Positions 7,675 to 15,833 of a stretch of 64,000 nucleotides of DNA are shown one piece after another; the stretch's first letter is position 1; every line of letters starts with the position of its first letter. Source of the DNA: Flavobacterium sp. SLB02 (GTDB lineage: Bacteria; Bacteroidota; Bacteroidia; Flavobacteriales; Flavobacteriaceae); the NCBI RefSeq assembly GCF_009664855.1, contig NZ_CP045928.1, positions 5,116,331 to 5,180,330 of the forward strand, given 5' to 3'. A model generated the notes under the pieces. It was given only the letters and a program-made list of their open reading frames with translations, did no database searches and had not been told where the DNA came from. A program made the translations under genes and the position numbers.

Positions 7675-10038
7675 CTATTTTATAATTACCTGATGACTTT
7701 CTGTTTGACCATCAATGTCTATTTTCAATACATATATCCCTTTTTTATAATTGCTAACATTCAACGAAGCTATATTGTTTATAACCGAAATACTTTCAGT
7801 TTTATTTCCATTCAAATCATATAATGTAGCTGTGATTTTTGAAGTTTTTACAGGGACTGTCTTTCCATCTATTAATGAAATATTCAATATATCACTTGAA
7901 GGATTTGGATATACTACATATTGAACGGTTTCTTCATTTGTTGTCGTTTTTTGCGCGCTTATTGTACTGCTTGGGCAACTGCCTAACATAGCGTAATTAC
8001 TATACGAACTTGTAGCACATCCTAACGTAGCTTTGGCTGTATAGATGAAATAATTTTGAGTATAGGTGTTTAATGATATTTTGAAAAGAAACACATTATT
8101 TGAAGTTTTGGTATATGTAATTCCTGTTGGTAAATTAATAAAAGAATAATCGTAAACATGTGAGGCATCAATATCCATATTCGTAATTGTTAAAGTAACA
8201 AAACGATATTGACCACAGGTTTCATTTGTTTTTTGTACATTGAATGTTGGTTGTCCTACCCAAATATTTTTGGTTAAAGTTTGTCCACTTTGAAAAGTAG
8301 CGGTTATTGTCCCATTCCCTGAACCGTTTGCTGTTACAGTAACAGAGTTATTTGTTGGATTTGACAAAATTAAATTTGATGAACAACTCCAAGAAGTGAC
8401 AAGACCATTTGCATAATTTTGTATTGTATAAATATTAGTTGTAGAAGTACAAATCGTTGGATTTCCAGTTATACTTAAATTTAAAGCTTTTAGAACCGCA
8501 TTCATAGCATTAATTCTACCATAACCAACTTCATTATTCCAAGTCCCATTTGCCTGACCGGTTACATTTGAAGAATATGAATATCCCGTTACCTTATCTG
8601 TTGAAGTTTCTAAATATTGTCTCGCCTCTACTCCTGTTAAGTTAGGATTTACAGATAGTATTAAAGCAACAACACCTGCTGCATTCGGACAAGCAGAAGA
8701 GGTTCCGTTGAAATCAGATCTATAATCTCCATAATCATAACCTGCTGATCCCGAAATATCCGTAGTATATATTTTTACGCCCGGTGCAACTACGTCAATT
8801 CCAGCACCATAGTTACTCCCCCACCAAGATTCTCCGTCACAAGAAGTGGGTGTTTTTCTTTGGTCACACATTGAACTAGCCCCAACTGCTATAACATTTG
8901 GCAACGTAGCAGGATAACTAACTGCAACGTTTTCATTACCAGTAGCAAATAAAACAACAGCCCCTTTTCCGTTTCTGCCATTTGTAACGGCATTATTTAT
9001 TGCATTGGTAATTGTAGAAGATGGACTTCCTCCTCCCCAAGAGTTACTTAAAACATCCGCCTGATTTTGAACCGCGAAATTAATGCCTGCTGATATCCAA
9101 TTATCATTAGTTTGCCAAAAACCATTGTTATCTTTCAATGCAATCCTAATCGGGATAACTTTTGAATTGTATGCTACGCCAACAGTACCAATATTATTAT
9201 TAGCTACCGCAGCCACAATACCTGCGCAACCTGTTCCGTGAGCATCATTATTTGAGGGACCTCCGCTAGAATTTCCTCCTGTTGCATCATACCCCGGTAA
9301 AAGATTTGCATTTAAATCAGGATGATTCAAATCTACTCCTTCATCTATAATGGCTACTTTTATTCCGTTACCTGTAGAAAAATTCCATGCATTATCTACA
9401 TCCATATCTGCATCTATAGTACCTCCAAAATATCCCTGATTGTTTATTGTCCATTGCGAAGCATAAAAAGGATCTGTGGTTTGGGGTTTTATAAATCTAA
9501 TAAAATTTGGTTCGGCATAATCAATATTTTTATTCTTTTGTAAAAACTCAGCCAATGCAAATAATTCTGGAGTTGAGATGTTGTCTATCGTTATCAAAAA
9601 TTGATTTGTTAGAAAGTCATCTTTTTTAATCGTAAAATTGTATTCTTTCAGAAGTAAATCGAAATCAACCTCCATTTTTGTTTTAACATTGAGTTCTCCA
9701 TTACAAACTTGTTCAACTCCGTCTTTATATATCAAGACTGGTTCAATACTTGTTACTTTATCACTAAATTTATTTTCTAACGCTGATTTTGTGTTGGTAA
9801 AATCTGTGTAATTAAGTTGAGCGGTCTTTATTATAGCAGTGTTTTTAGATATTTCTGTAAATTGATTATTACTCTGTTTTTGAATGGTTTCCCTATCTTC
9901 ATCTTTGAATTTTACTAAAAATTTTTCTGTTGAAATTTGAAACTCTATTACTTCTTTATCATTTTGAAGTTTTAACTTTTGCTGTGCTTTCAAGATAAGT
10001 GAAAGTGTTAAGAATACGAAGAGTATTATTTTTTTCAT
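7675..10038 (-). CDS. Subtilisin-like S8 serine protease with T9SS C-terminal sorting domain
   Basis: A secreted peptidase of 787 aa. The ATG at 10038 (MKKIILFVFLTLSLILKAQQ, a signal peptide) is chosen over a TTG three codons upstream. A propeptide-like region (20-190) precedes the S8 domain, whose triad is complete: Asp232 (IIDEGVDLNHPDL), His267 (DAHGTGCAG) and Ser447 (NGTSSACPNAAG). After a beta-rich linker, residues from about 710 (VVYPNPSSDILNIS to GIYVLKIDIDGQTESHQVIIK, the last part split here) form a type A T9SS sorting domain, so it is exported across the outer membrane. Its place between two GH43 genes of an arabinan locus is odd. It may strip protein from plant glycoproteins such as extensins; that role is inferred. 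Confidence 0.93.
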   Translation of the reverse strand: MKKIILFVFLTLSLILKAQQKLKLQNDKEVIEFQISTEKFLVKFKDEDRETIQKQSNNQFTEISKNTAIIKTAQLNYTDFTNTKSALENKFSDKVTSIEPVLIYKDGVEQVCNGELNVKTKMEVDFDLLLKEYNFTIKKDDFLTNQFLITIDNISTPELFALAEFLQKNKNIDYAEPNFIRFIKPQTTDPFYASQWTINNQGYFGGTIDADMDVDNAWNFSTGNGIKVAIIDEGVDLNHPDLNANLLPGYDATGGNSSGGPSNNDAHGTGCAGIVAAVANNNIGTVGVAYNSKVIPIRIALKDNNGFWQTNDNWISAGINFAVQNQADVLSNSWGGGSPSSTITNAINNAVTNGRNGKGAVVLFATGNENVAVSYPATLPNVIAVGASSMCDQRKTPTSCDGESWWGSNYGAGIDVVAPGVKIYTTDISGSAGYDYGDYRSDFNGTSSACPNAAGVVALILSVNPNLTGVEARQYLETSTDKVTGYSYSSNVTGQANGTWNNEVGYGRINAMNAVLKALNLSITGNPTICTSTTNIYTIQNYANGLVTSWSCSSNLILSNPTNNSVTVTANGSGNGTITATFQSGQTLTKNIWVGQPTFNVQKTNETCGQYRFVTLTITNMDIDASHVYDYSFINLPTGITYTKTSNNVFLFKISLNTYTQNYFIYTAKATLGCATSSYSNYAMLGSCPSSTISAQKTTTNEETVQYVVYPNPSSDILNISLIDGKTVPVKTSKITATLYDLNGNKTESISVINNIASLNVSNYKKGIYVLKIDIDGQTESHQVIIK

Positions 10039-10301
10039 TGTTTGCAATTTTAGTTAATATTAAAAATTTATAAGTGTAATCTGTAGAACCAACTTTTTTA
10101 TATAACTTTTTTTGGTTTGCAAGAAATATAACTACAACAACAAGATCAGTTGAGATTCTCCAAAATCATTCAAAAAAATTGAATAACATCTGAGATTTTT
10201 TTCGTGCAAAGCCATTAGATATGATTACCAATTGAATAATCTTTCTTTTTATATCATGTTTGTTTTTCATGAGCAGCTATGTGTCTTTTTATTCTTATTA
10301 A

Positions 10302-11258
10302 TTACTTCACTATTCCTTCAGAGGTCATCACCACTCGTTTCATCGTTCCGTCTTTATTATAATACAATTTGTCTACACAAACTGATCTTCTGAAACTTCC
10401 TCCATGCGGAATTGACGCTCCGTTGTGATAAATAAAATACGATTGTCCTTTAAAATCTATAATTGACTGGTGATTGGTATTACTGTTCCCGGCTAATTCG
10501 TTCAGGATTCCTTTGAACTCCCAAGGACCAGTAATGGACTTACTCATGGCGTAGGCGATTTTTTCAGGAAACTCATACGCGTATGATAAATAATACCAGT
10601 CTTTATGTTTATGAATCCATGGCGCTTCGGTAAAGTGCGGCAAATCGATGTGCTGAATTGGCCCGTCTAATTCCAACATATTTTCTTTTAATTTTGCATA
10701 ATGACAAGCGGTATTTCCCCAAAACAAATAGGCTTGTCCATCAGTATCGATATAAACCGTTGGATCGATATCGTCCCAGCTTATATCGGTAAATTTGGTC
10801 ATGTCGTTTGTAATCAGCGCTTTTCCTAAAGCATCTTTAAAAGGCCCTGTTGGACTGTCGGAAACTGCAATTCCAATTGATTTTCCGTGTACTGATCCAT
10901 GCTCAACGGTTACATACCAATAAAATTTTCCGTTTCTTTCAATAACTTGTGAAGCCCATGCATCTCCTTTTGCCCAAGCAAAATCAGTTGTTTTTAACGG
11001 CACCGGATGCGATTCCCATTTTTTCATATCTGATGAAGAATATACTACCCATTCATTCATTTTATAAAAATTAAAATCGTTTGGCGCTTCGTCATGACCC
11101 GCGTATAGATAAACTTTATCTTTATAAACTAATGCCGCAGGATCGCCTGTATATTGATCTTTGATTATTGGATTATTGAATTTTGCGGGATCAGTTTGGC
11201 TTTGAACTGTTTGACAGAAATTAAGTAAAAGTGATATGGTCGTAATTATATTTTTCAT
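10302..11258 (-). CDS. GH43 glycosidase (exo-arabinofuranosidase/xylosidase-like), secreted
   Basis: A 318-aa GH43 enzyme with a signal peptide (TVQSQ, cleavage near residue 20). The catalytic triad is Asp39 (TGDPAALV), Asp165 (DDIDPTVY) and Glu211 (FTEAPWIH). The extended NNPIIKDQYTGDPAALVYKDKVYLYAGHDE start resembles exo-acting arabinofuranosidase/xylosidase branches of GH43, not the endo-arabinanases nearby (the stretch is given only as a description). It lies between a 131-bp repeat-bearing gap upstream and a 263-bp gap before the protease. The exact bond cleaved is uncertain. Confidence 0.87.
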   Translation of the reverse strand: MKNIITTISLLLNFCQTVQSQTDPAKFNNPIIKDQYTGDPAALVYKDKVYLYAGHDEAPNDFNFYKMNEWVVYSSSDMKKWESHPVPLKTTDFAWAKGDAWASQVIERNGKFYWYVTVEHGSVHGKSIGIAVSDSPTGPFKDALGKALITNDMTKFTDISWDDIDPTVYIDTDGQAYLFWGNTACHYAKLKENMLELDGPIQHIDLPHFTEAPWIHKHKDWYYLSYAYEFPEKIAYAMSKSITGPWEFKGILNELAGNSNTNHQSIIDFKGQSYFIYHNGASIPHGGSFRRSVCVDKLYYNKDGTMKRVVMTSEGIVK

Positions 11259-11273
11259 TATGATTTATTTTAA

Positions 11274-11333
11274 AACATAGTTTCTATGTGTTAAATATTT
11301 TTTCTCGCAGATTTGGCAGATTGAGCAGATTTT
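11274..11333. repeat. Solo half of the MITE-like/AGATTT repeat
   Basis: ACATAG-TTTCTATGTGTT followed by TTTTCTCGCAGATTTGGC and GCAGATTTTT repeats the right end and flank of the element at 4369-4420 with few changes. The left end is missing, so this looks like a truncated copy in the gap between two GH43 genes. Confidence 0.55.
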
Positions 11334-11389
11334 TATCTTTTACTCTGTGGCTATTATTTAATGTTTAGAATTTTAAAAATTGAAATTTT

Positions 11390-13015
11390 CTAATTAATCT
11401 TTTTCCCCAAAACCGGTAATCCGCCTGCCGTTAAACCTGAATAACTCAAAGTCACTTTTCTGGTGGCAGATTCCCAATCCCAGGCATCGGTTACATTACA
11501 TTTTACTCCGTTTATCGTTAAGATTTTTTTGGCGCTGTCGTATGACCAGGTTCCATTTGCATCTCCGCTTACTTTTTTATCGGCGGTTAAATAAACGGTA
11601 ATTGATTTTTGAATGGTTTTGTATTGATAATTCATGGTTATTTGTTCCCATGTTCCAATAAAACTAGCTTCAGAAATCGTGGTTGCCGGTACTCCTGCAT
11701 AACGTTCTGCTTCTACAACCGGCCAGCCATCTTCTGTCCATTGAATCCCACGAACGTGTCCCATCATTACGGCATTCGAAACTGCGATTCCCGGAACTCC
11801 TTCCGGCAAACGTGCCTGCGATGCATAATACCATTGTTTGGTTTCTGGGTTTTGAAAAATTCCGCAATGTGAAATTCCCACCCAGCCTGTATGATTTTTA
11901 AAAGAGTATGGATGTGTTAACATTGGTAAACAATCGGCTCCGTTTGTAATACTGGTTCCGGTAATGGTTTGATAAGGTCCCAAGATACTTTTTGAACGTG
12001 CTACACGTGTATTGTAAGCAACTGATAATTCATCATAAGCCAGAAATAAATAATAATATTGAGTCTCCGGATTATAAATAATTTCAGGTCCTTCGAGTGC
12101 TTGCCAGCGGTTTGAATTTACGTTACCGCGTCCTGCAATTCGTACTCCGTAATCGTCAATGGTTTTTAATTTATCAGGTTTTCCTGTTGCCGGGTTCAGT
12201 TTTAAAGCTGCGATTCCGGAATGCCATGAACCGTAAATTAAATACTGATTGCCTTCAGGAGTCTGAATGAAACTCGGATCGATGGCGTTGAATTTAAAAT
12301 AAGCATCCCAATCGTTTCCTCCGTTTCGAACATAGCTTTTTACGCCATCAGGTTCAGAGCAAACGACCATTCCTTTATCTACCCAATTGTTAGATGCTAA
12401 ATCAGTTGTTTCGGCTAAGCCAATGAAAGCGCGTTCTGTCCAGGAAGTATTGGTATCTGTGCCTACAATAGGATTTGTTACTACAATACTGTAATACATT
12501 CTGTAAATATTACCTACTTTTCGAACGCAAGGCGCCCAATATCCATAATTAGGATTTGTAATGGGTGGCAAAGCAGGAGACATTCTGGCTCTTTTATTGT
12601 TTAAAGAATCTTTTACCCAGGCCGGAGCTTCGGTCATTGAAGGTCCCATAAATTCCCAGTTGATTAAATCTTTGGATCTTCTGTAAAAAAAATGTCCGTG
12701 ACCATCTGTTGCATTCCCGTAAGAAGCATCGGTTTGGTACATATAATAATAGTCTCCTGATTTTTCTACAGATGGATCATGAACGTTGGCTAAATTCCAT
12801 TGTGCTCGGCTTCCCCAACCTGATAATGAGGTGTAATTATCTGCGTAAGTTGGTCCCGGAAAAGCGGGCGTCACTACCGGAGGATCCACCACTACCGGCG
12901 GATCAGGATTTTCATTTGTTGCAGGATCATCTTTTGAACAGCTCACTGCAGCAAAAACAAATAAAAGCAGCCCTAAGTACGAGGCTATTTTTATTATGTG
13001 TTTTGATTTTTTCAT
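11390..13015 (-). CDS. GH43 endo-arabinanase with C-terminal arabinanase domain, lipoprotein
   Basis: A 541-aa endo-1,5-alpha-L-arabinanase-like lipoprotein. The signal ends at Cys26 (FAAVSCSKDD), followed by a Pro/Val/Asp-rich linker (30-52) that would lift the enzyme off the membrane. The GH43 propeller spans about 65-430, with Asp80 (NVHDPS), Asp246 (NAIDPS) and Glu308 (ALEGPE). The last 100 residues (from about FIGTWEQITMNYQYK) form the extra beta domain typical of extracellular endo-arabinanases. It follows the GH51 gene in the operon with only 12 bp between them. Surface location is inferred from the linker and the family. Confidence 0.92.
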   Translation of the reverse strand: MKKSKHIIKIASYLGLLLFVFAAVSCSKDDPATNENPDPPVVVDPPVVTPAFPGPTYADNYTSLSGWGSRAQWNLANVHDPSVEKSGDYYYMYQTDASYGNATDGHGHFFYRRSKDLINWEFMGPSMTEAPAWVKDSLNNKRARMSPALPPITNPNYGYWAPCVRKVGNIYRMYYSIVVTNPIVGTDTNTSWTERAFIGLAETTDLASNNWVDKGMVVCSEPDGVKSYVRNGGNDWDAYFKFNAIDPSFIQTPEGNQYLIYGSWHSGIAALKLNPATGKPDKLKTIDDYGVRIAGRGNVNSNRWQALEGPEIIYNPETQYYYLFLAYDELSVAYNTRVARSKSILGPYQTITGTSITNGADCLPMLTHPYSFKNHTGWVGISHCGIFQNPETKQWYYASQARLPEGVPGIAVSNAVMMGHVRGIQWTEDGWPVVEAERYAGVPATTISEASFIGTWEQITMNYQYKTIQKSITVYLTADKKVSGDANGTWSYDSAKKILTINGVKCNVTDAWDWESATRKVTLSYSGLTAGGLPVLGKKIN

Positions 13016-13027
13016 TTTTTTAGCTTG

Positions 13028-14575
13028 TTATTTTCCTTCTAATACTACTACTGAGAAAGGAGGAATTGTGATTTCTAATTTTCCTTTTTTATTTTCGAAA
13101 GCTTTAAAAACTGTTGGCACAATTTTGTTTGGAGTATCGAATGAATTATAATCCTGTAACTTAGCTGATGTTATAATAGTTCCTGTGAAGTTTTTAACGC
13201 CCAGATTATTGACATCTATTTCTATTTTATTTTTATTCTTGGCATCTACATTTACTAAAGAAATATGAACCAATCCGCTTTTGTCTTTTGATGCCGAAGC
13301 AGAAACTGCCGGAAGTGATTCTCCGTTGAAAGTGTATAATGGTGACTGAAAATTGACTGGCAATAATTTAGCATCCTGGTGAACGCTATACAATTTCATG
13401 ACATGATAGGTTGGCGTTGTAATCATTTTTGCTTTATCCGTAAGGATTACCGCTTGTAAAACGTTTACACATTGTGCCAGGTTTGCCATACGAACTCTGT
13501 CAGCATGATTGTTAAAGATGTTAAGCGTTGCTCCGGCCAAAACCGCATCTCTCATCGTATTTTGTTGGTATAAAAATCCAGGATTTGTTCCTTTCTCTAC
13601 TTCGTACCAGGCTCCCCATTCGTCTACAATCATAGCTACTTTTTTCTCCGGATCGTATTTGTCCATTATAGCAGAATGTTTGGTTACCAATTCTTCCATT
13701 TTTAAGGCAGATTGCATGGTATGAAAATAGCCGTCTTCGGTAAAGTTTACACCGTCGCCTTTTTTACCCCAATCGATAACGGCATAATGGTGTACTCCAA
13801 CTCCGCCTAACATATTGATCGGAATGTTTTTCATTAAAACTTCTGTCCAGTTATAATCGGCACTGTTTGATCCTGATGCAATGCGGGTAATTCCGCCTGT
13901 ATTTTCCCAATCTGACATGAAGGTGGCGTATTTGCGGTATTCATTAGCATAATATTCTGCTGTCATATTTCCTCCACAACCCCAGGCTTCATTTCCAATT
14001 CCCCAGAATTTTACTTTCCAAGGTTCAGTTCTTCCATTCTTTTTACGCAAATCACTCATTGGGCTTTTGCCGCTAAAGTTGGTGTACTGCACCCAATCCG
14101 CTAATTCCTGAACGGTTCCGCTGCCTACGTTTCCTGACAAATAAGGTTCGGCACCCAATAATTCGCACATGTTAAGAAAATCATGCGTCCCAAAACTGTT
14201 ATCTTCTGTTGTACCGCCCCACCATTTGTTTACAATTGTTGGTCTTTCCTGTTGTGGTCCAATTCCATCTTTCCAGTGGTAGGTATCTGCAAAACATCCG
14301 CCCGGCCATCTTAAATTCGGAATTTTTAATTCTTTTAAAGCTTTAACAATGTCATTTCTAACTCCTTTTGTATTTGGAATCTTGGATGTATCTCCCACAA
14401 AAAAACCTCCATAAATAGAACGTCCTAAATGTTCTGCAAAATGCCCGTAAATATTTTTATCAATAGTTGGGGCATCAGCATTATTTTTAATAGTAACTAC
14501 TGTAGTTTGATTTTGAGCAAAATTAACCTGAGTGAAAAGGGTAAAAAGAAATGTGCTTAAAAGTATTTTTTTCAT
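13028..14575 (-). CDS. Alpha-N-arabinofuranosidase, GH51
   Basis: Releases terminal alpha-L-arabinofuranose from arabino-oligosaccharides. The 515-aa length and layout match the compact AbfA type: a signal peptide (residues 1-21, VNFAQ), a TIM barrel with acid/base Glu196 in GIGNEAWG and nucleophile Glu319 in IVDEWGAWYE, then a C-terminal jelly roll ending FSVVVLEGK. The signal peptide places it in the periplasm, unlike many cytoplasmic relatives. The gene is in the susCD-GH43-GH51-GH43 transcription unit. A 19-nt-separated hairpin lies just upstream of its ATG in the gap after the preceding gene. Confidence 0.95.
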   Translation of the reverse strand: MKKILLSTFLFTLFTQVNFAQNQTTVVTIKNNADAPTIDKNIYGHFAEHLGRSIYGGFFVGDTSKIPNTKGVRNDIVKALKELKIPNLRWPGGCFADTYHWKDGIGPQQERPTIVNKWWGGTTEDNSFGTHDFLNMCELLGAEPYLSGNVGSGTVQELADWVQYTNFSGKSPMSDLRKKNGRTEPWKVKFWGIGNEAWGCGGNMTAEYYANEYRKYATFMSDWENTGGITRIASGSNSADYNWTEVLMKNIPINMLGGVGVHHYAVIDWGKKGDGVNFTEDGYFHTMQSALKMEELVTKHSAIMDKYDPEKKVAMIVDEWGAWYEVEKGTNPGFLYQQNTMRDAVLAGATLNIFNNHADRVRMANLAQCVNVLQAVILTDKAKMITTPTYHVMKLYSVHQDAKLLPVNFQSPLYTFNGESLPAVSASASKDKSGLVHISLVNVDAKNKNKIEIDVNNLGVKNFTGTIITSAKLQDYNSFDTPNKIVPTVFKAFENKKGKLEITIPPFSVVVLEGK

Positions 14576-14597
14576 AATGTGTTTTTATAAGTTATAA

Positions 14598-14625
14598 AGA
14601 GGAAAGCTTCATGAAACTTTCCTCT
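14598..14625 (-). other. Intercistronic hairpin between GH43 and GH51
   Basis: AGAGGAAAG (14598-14606) pairs perfectly with CTTTCCTCT (14617-14625) across a 10-nt loop. It occupies the 61-bp gap between two operon genes and has no U-tract, so an RNA-processing or stability element is more likely than a terminator. Confidence 0.55.
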
Positions 14626-14636
14626 AAATAGTATTT

Positions 14637-15647
14637 TTAATAAGAAAGTGATGGCCAACCTGATGACCATGTAAAATATACAATTTCGAGTTTTGGATTT
14701 CCGCTGTCGGCTCCGTCATAATAATGAACTGATCCTTTTTGAGTTCCGACAATTCTGGATAAATGACCTGGTCCGATATAATTTCCTTGTGTTGCTAAAA
14801 CTGTTGTTCCGCCACCGTTCTTTAAATTCACTCCGTTTTTATCAACATAGGGGCCAAACGGACTTGTTGAGCGGCCTACTACAATATAGTATGTACTGTT
14901 TACGCCGTTACAACAACTACCTCGGTTTACGAACATATAGTAATAACTTCCTTCTTTTATCAAACAAGGCGCTTCCCAACTTGCACTGCTTCCGCCGGCA
15001 ACAATCGTTTTGCTTCCTGTCGTTTTTCCTGTTGAAGGATTAATCTGGATGACTCCAATTCCGGCATGCCAGGAACCATATGCCATATAAACATTGCTTC
15101 CGTCTACTAAAATTGAAGGATCAATTGCATTCACATCTGAAGCTGACGAGGATGAAACCACTACACCTCTATCTGTCCAGGTTGTTCCCGCCGAAGCACT
15201 TATTGCCGGAGTAGTTACCAACCCAATTGCTGATGTTGCGGAACCAAAAGTGGAGCATGAATAATACATATTCCATCGATTATTGAACCAGGCTACATCT
15301 GGCGCCCAAAATGTTTTTACAAAACCGGGTACATATCCTGTGATCCAACCTGGAGTCGAAGTAAATACTGATGCTCCCCAAGTCCAACTTGTTAGATTTG
15401 TTGAATATGTCATGGGTATATTATCTCCTGTTGTAAATACATAATAGTTTACGCCACTTTTTACAATTGTACTAGGATCGTGTGAGGGAACTTTTCCTGT
15501 AACAGTTTTGGCTGTTAAGTTTTTTACTTGAGAATTCTGAGTATCTACAACCGCGGCTGCGTCCTCATTTGAAGGATTTATAAGATCTTCATTTTGGCAA
15601 CTTACTAATAATACTGCTAATAAAACTAAACTTGTAATTGTTTTCAT
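14637..15647 (-). CDS. GH43 arabinan endo-1,5-alpha-L-arabinosidase, lipoprotein
   Basis: A 336-aa arabinanase-type GH43 lipoprotein with its lipobox Cys at residue 17 (LLVSCQNED). Catalytic residues are Asp57 (PSHDPS), Asp176 (NAIDPS) and Glu225 (WEAPCLI). WAPDVAW and GSWHAGIGVI are typical of family 43 endo-arabinanases. It is the first glycosidase after susD, separated by 186 bp that hold two hairpins. Together with the SusD-like protein it is a candidate surface enzyme that makes oligosaccharides for import. Confidence 0.93.
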   Translation of the reverse strand: MKTITSLVLLAVLLVSCQNEDLINPSNEDAAAVVDTQNSQVKNLTAKTVTGKVPSHDPSTIVKSGVNYYVFTTGDNIPMTYSTNLTSWTWGASVFTSTPGWITGYVPGFVKTFWAPDVAWFNNRWNMYYSCSTFGSATSAIGLVTTPAISASAGTTWTDRGVVVSSSSASDVNAIDPSILVDGSNVYMAYGSWHAGIGVIQINPSTGKTTGSKTIVAGGSSASWEAPCLIKEGSYYYMFVNRGSCCNGVNSTYYIVVGRSTSPFGPYVDKNGVNLKNGGGTTVLATQGNYIGPGHLSRIVGTQKGSVHYYDGADSGNPKLEIVYFTWSSGWPSLSY

Positions 15648-15712
15648 TGGTTATAATTTTAGTTAAGGTGTAATTATTATATCTCTGCAATCTCAATTTC
15701 TGTTTTTAAGAT

Positions 15713-15750
15713 AATATCATGTAAAGGTTTTTAGGCCCTTACATGATATT
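15713..15750 (-). other. Strong hairpin between susD and the first GH43 gene
   Basis: AATATCATGTAA (15713-15724) pairs with TTACATGATATT (15739-15750), a perfect 12-bp stem extended by GG/CC after one mismatch, with an 8-nt loop. It lies in the minus-strand operon between susD and the glycosidases. No U-tract follows, so partial termination or 3'-end protection of susCD mRNA is inferred. Confidence 0.6.
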
Positions 15751-15780
15751 AAGTATTCTAACTAATTCAAATAAAATCTT

Positions 15781-15828
15781 AGTCTCAGTTTTCAGTCACA
15801 GTAAACACTGAGACTGTGACTGGAACTG
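15781..15828 (-). other. Two mutually exclusive stems directly after the susD stop codon
   Basis: CAGTCACAG (15793-15801) pairs with CTGTGACTG (15814-15822), extended by CAGTT/AACTG (15786-15790 with 15824-15828). An alternative stem AGTCTCAGT (15781-15789) with ACTGAGACT (15807-15815) uses overlapping bases, so both cannot form together. The structure begins 5 nt after the susD stop. It may be an attenuator or a stabiliser; the function is inferred. Confidence 0.5.
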
Positions 15829-15833
15829 AAAAC

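Noticed and set aside
10071..10091. TAAGTGT upstream of the S8 protease, as an AraR operator
   Set aside because: The right half reads AGAACCA, with almost no match to ACACTTA. Only a half-site is present, so it is not listed as an operator.
12709..13023. Plus-strand open frame at the 5' end of the GH43 lipoprotein gene
   Set aside because: It is antisense to the signal peptide and catalytic blade of a clear GH43 gene and has a low-quality composition.
15713..15750. Rho-independent terminator after susD
   Set aside because: No U-tract follows on the minus strand, and the glycosidase genes downstream appear to belong to the same operon; it is recorded as a hairpin only.
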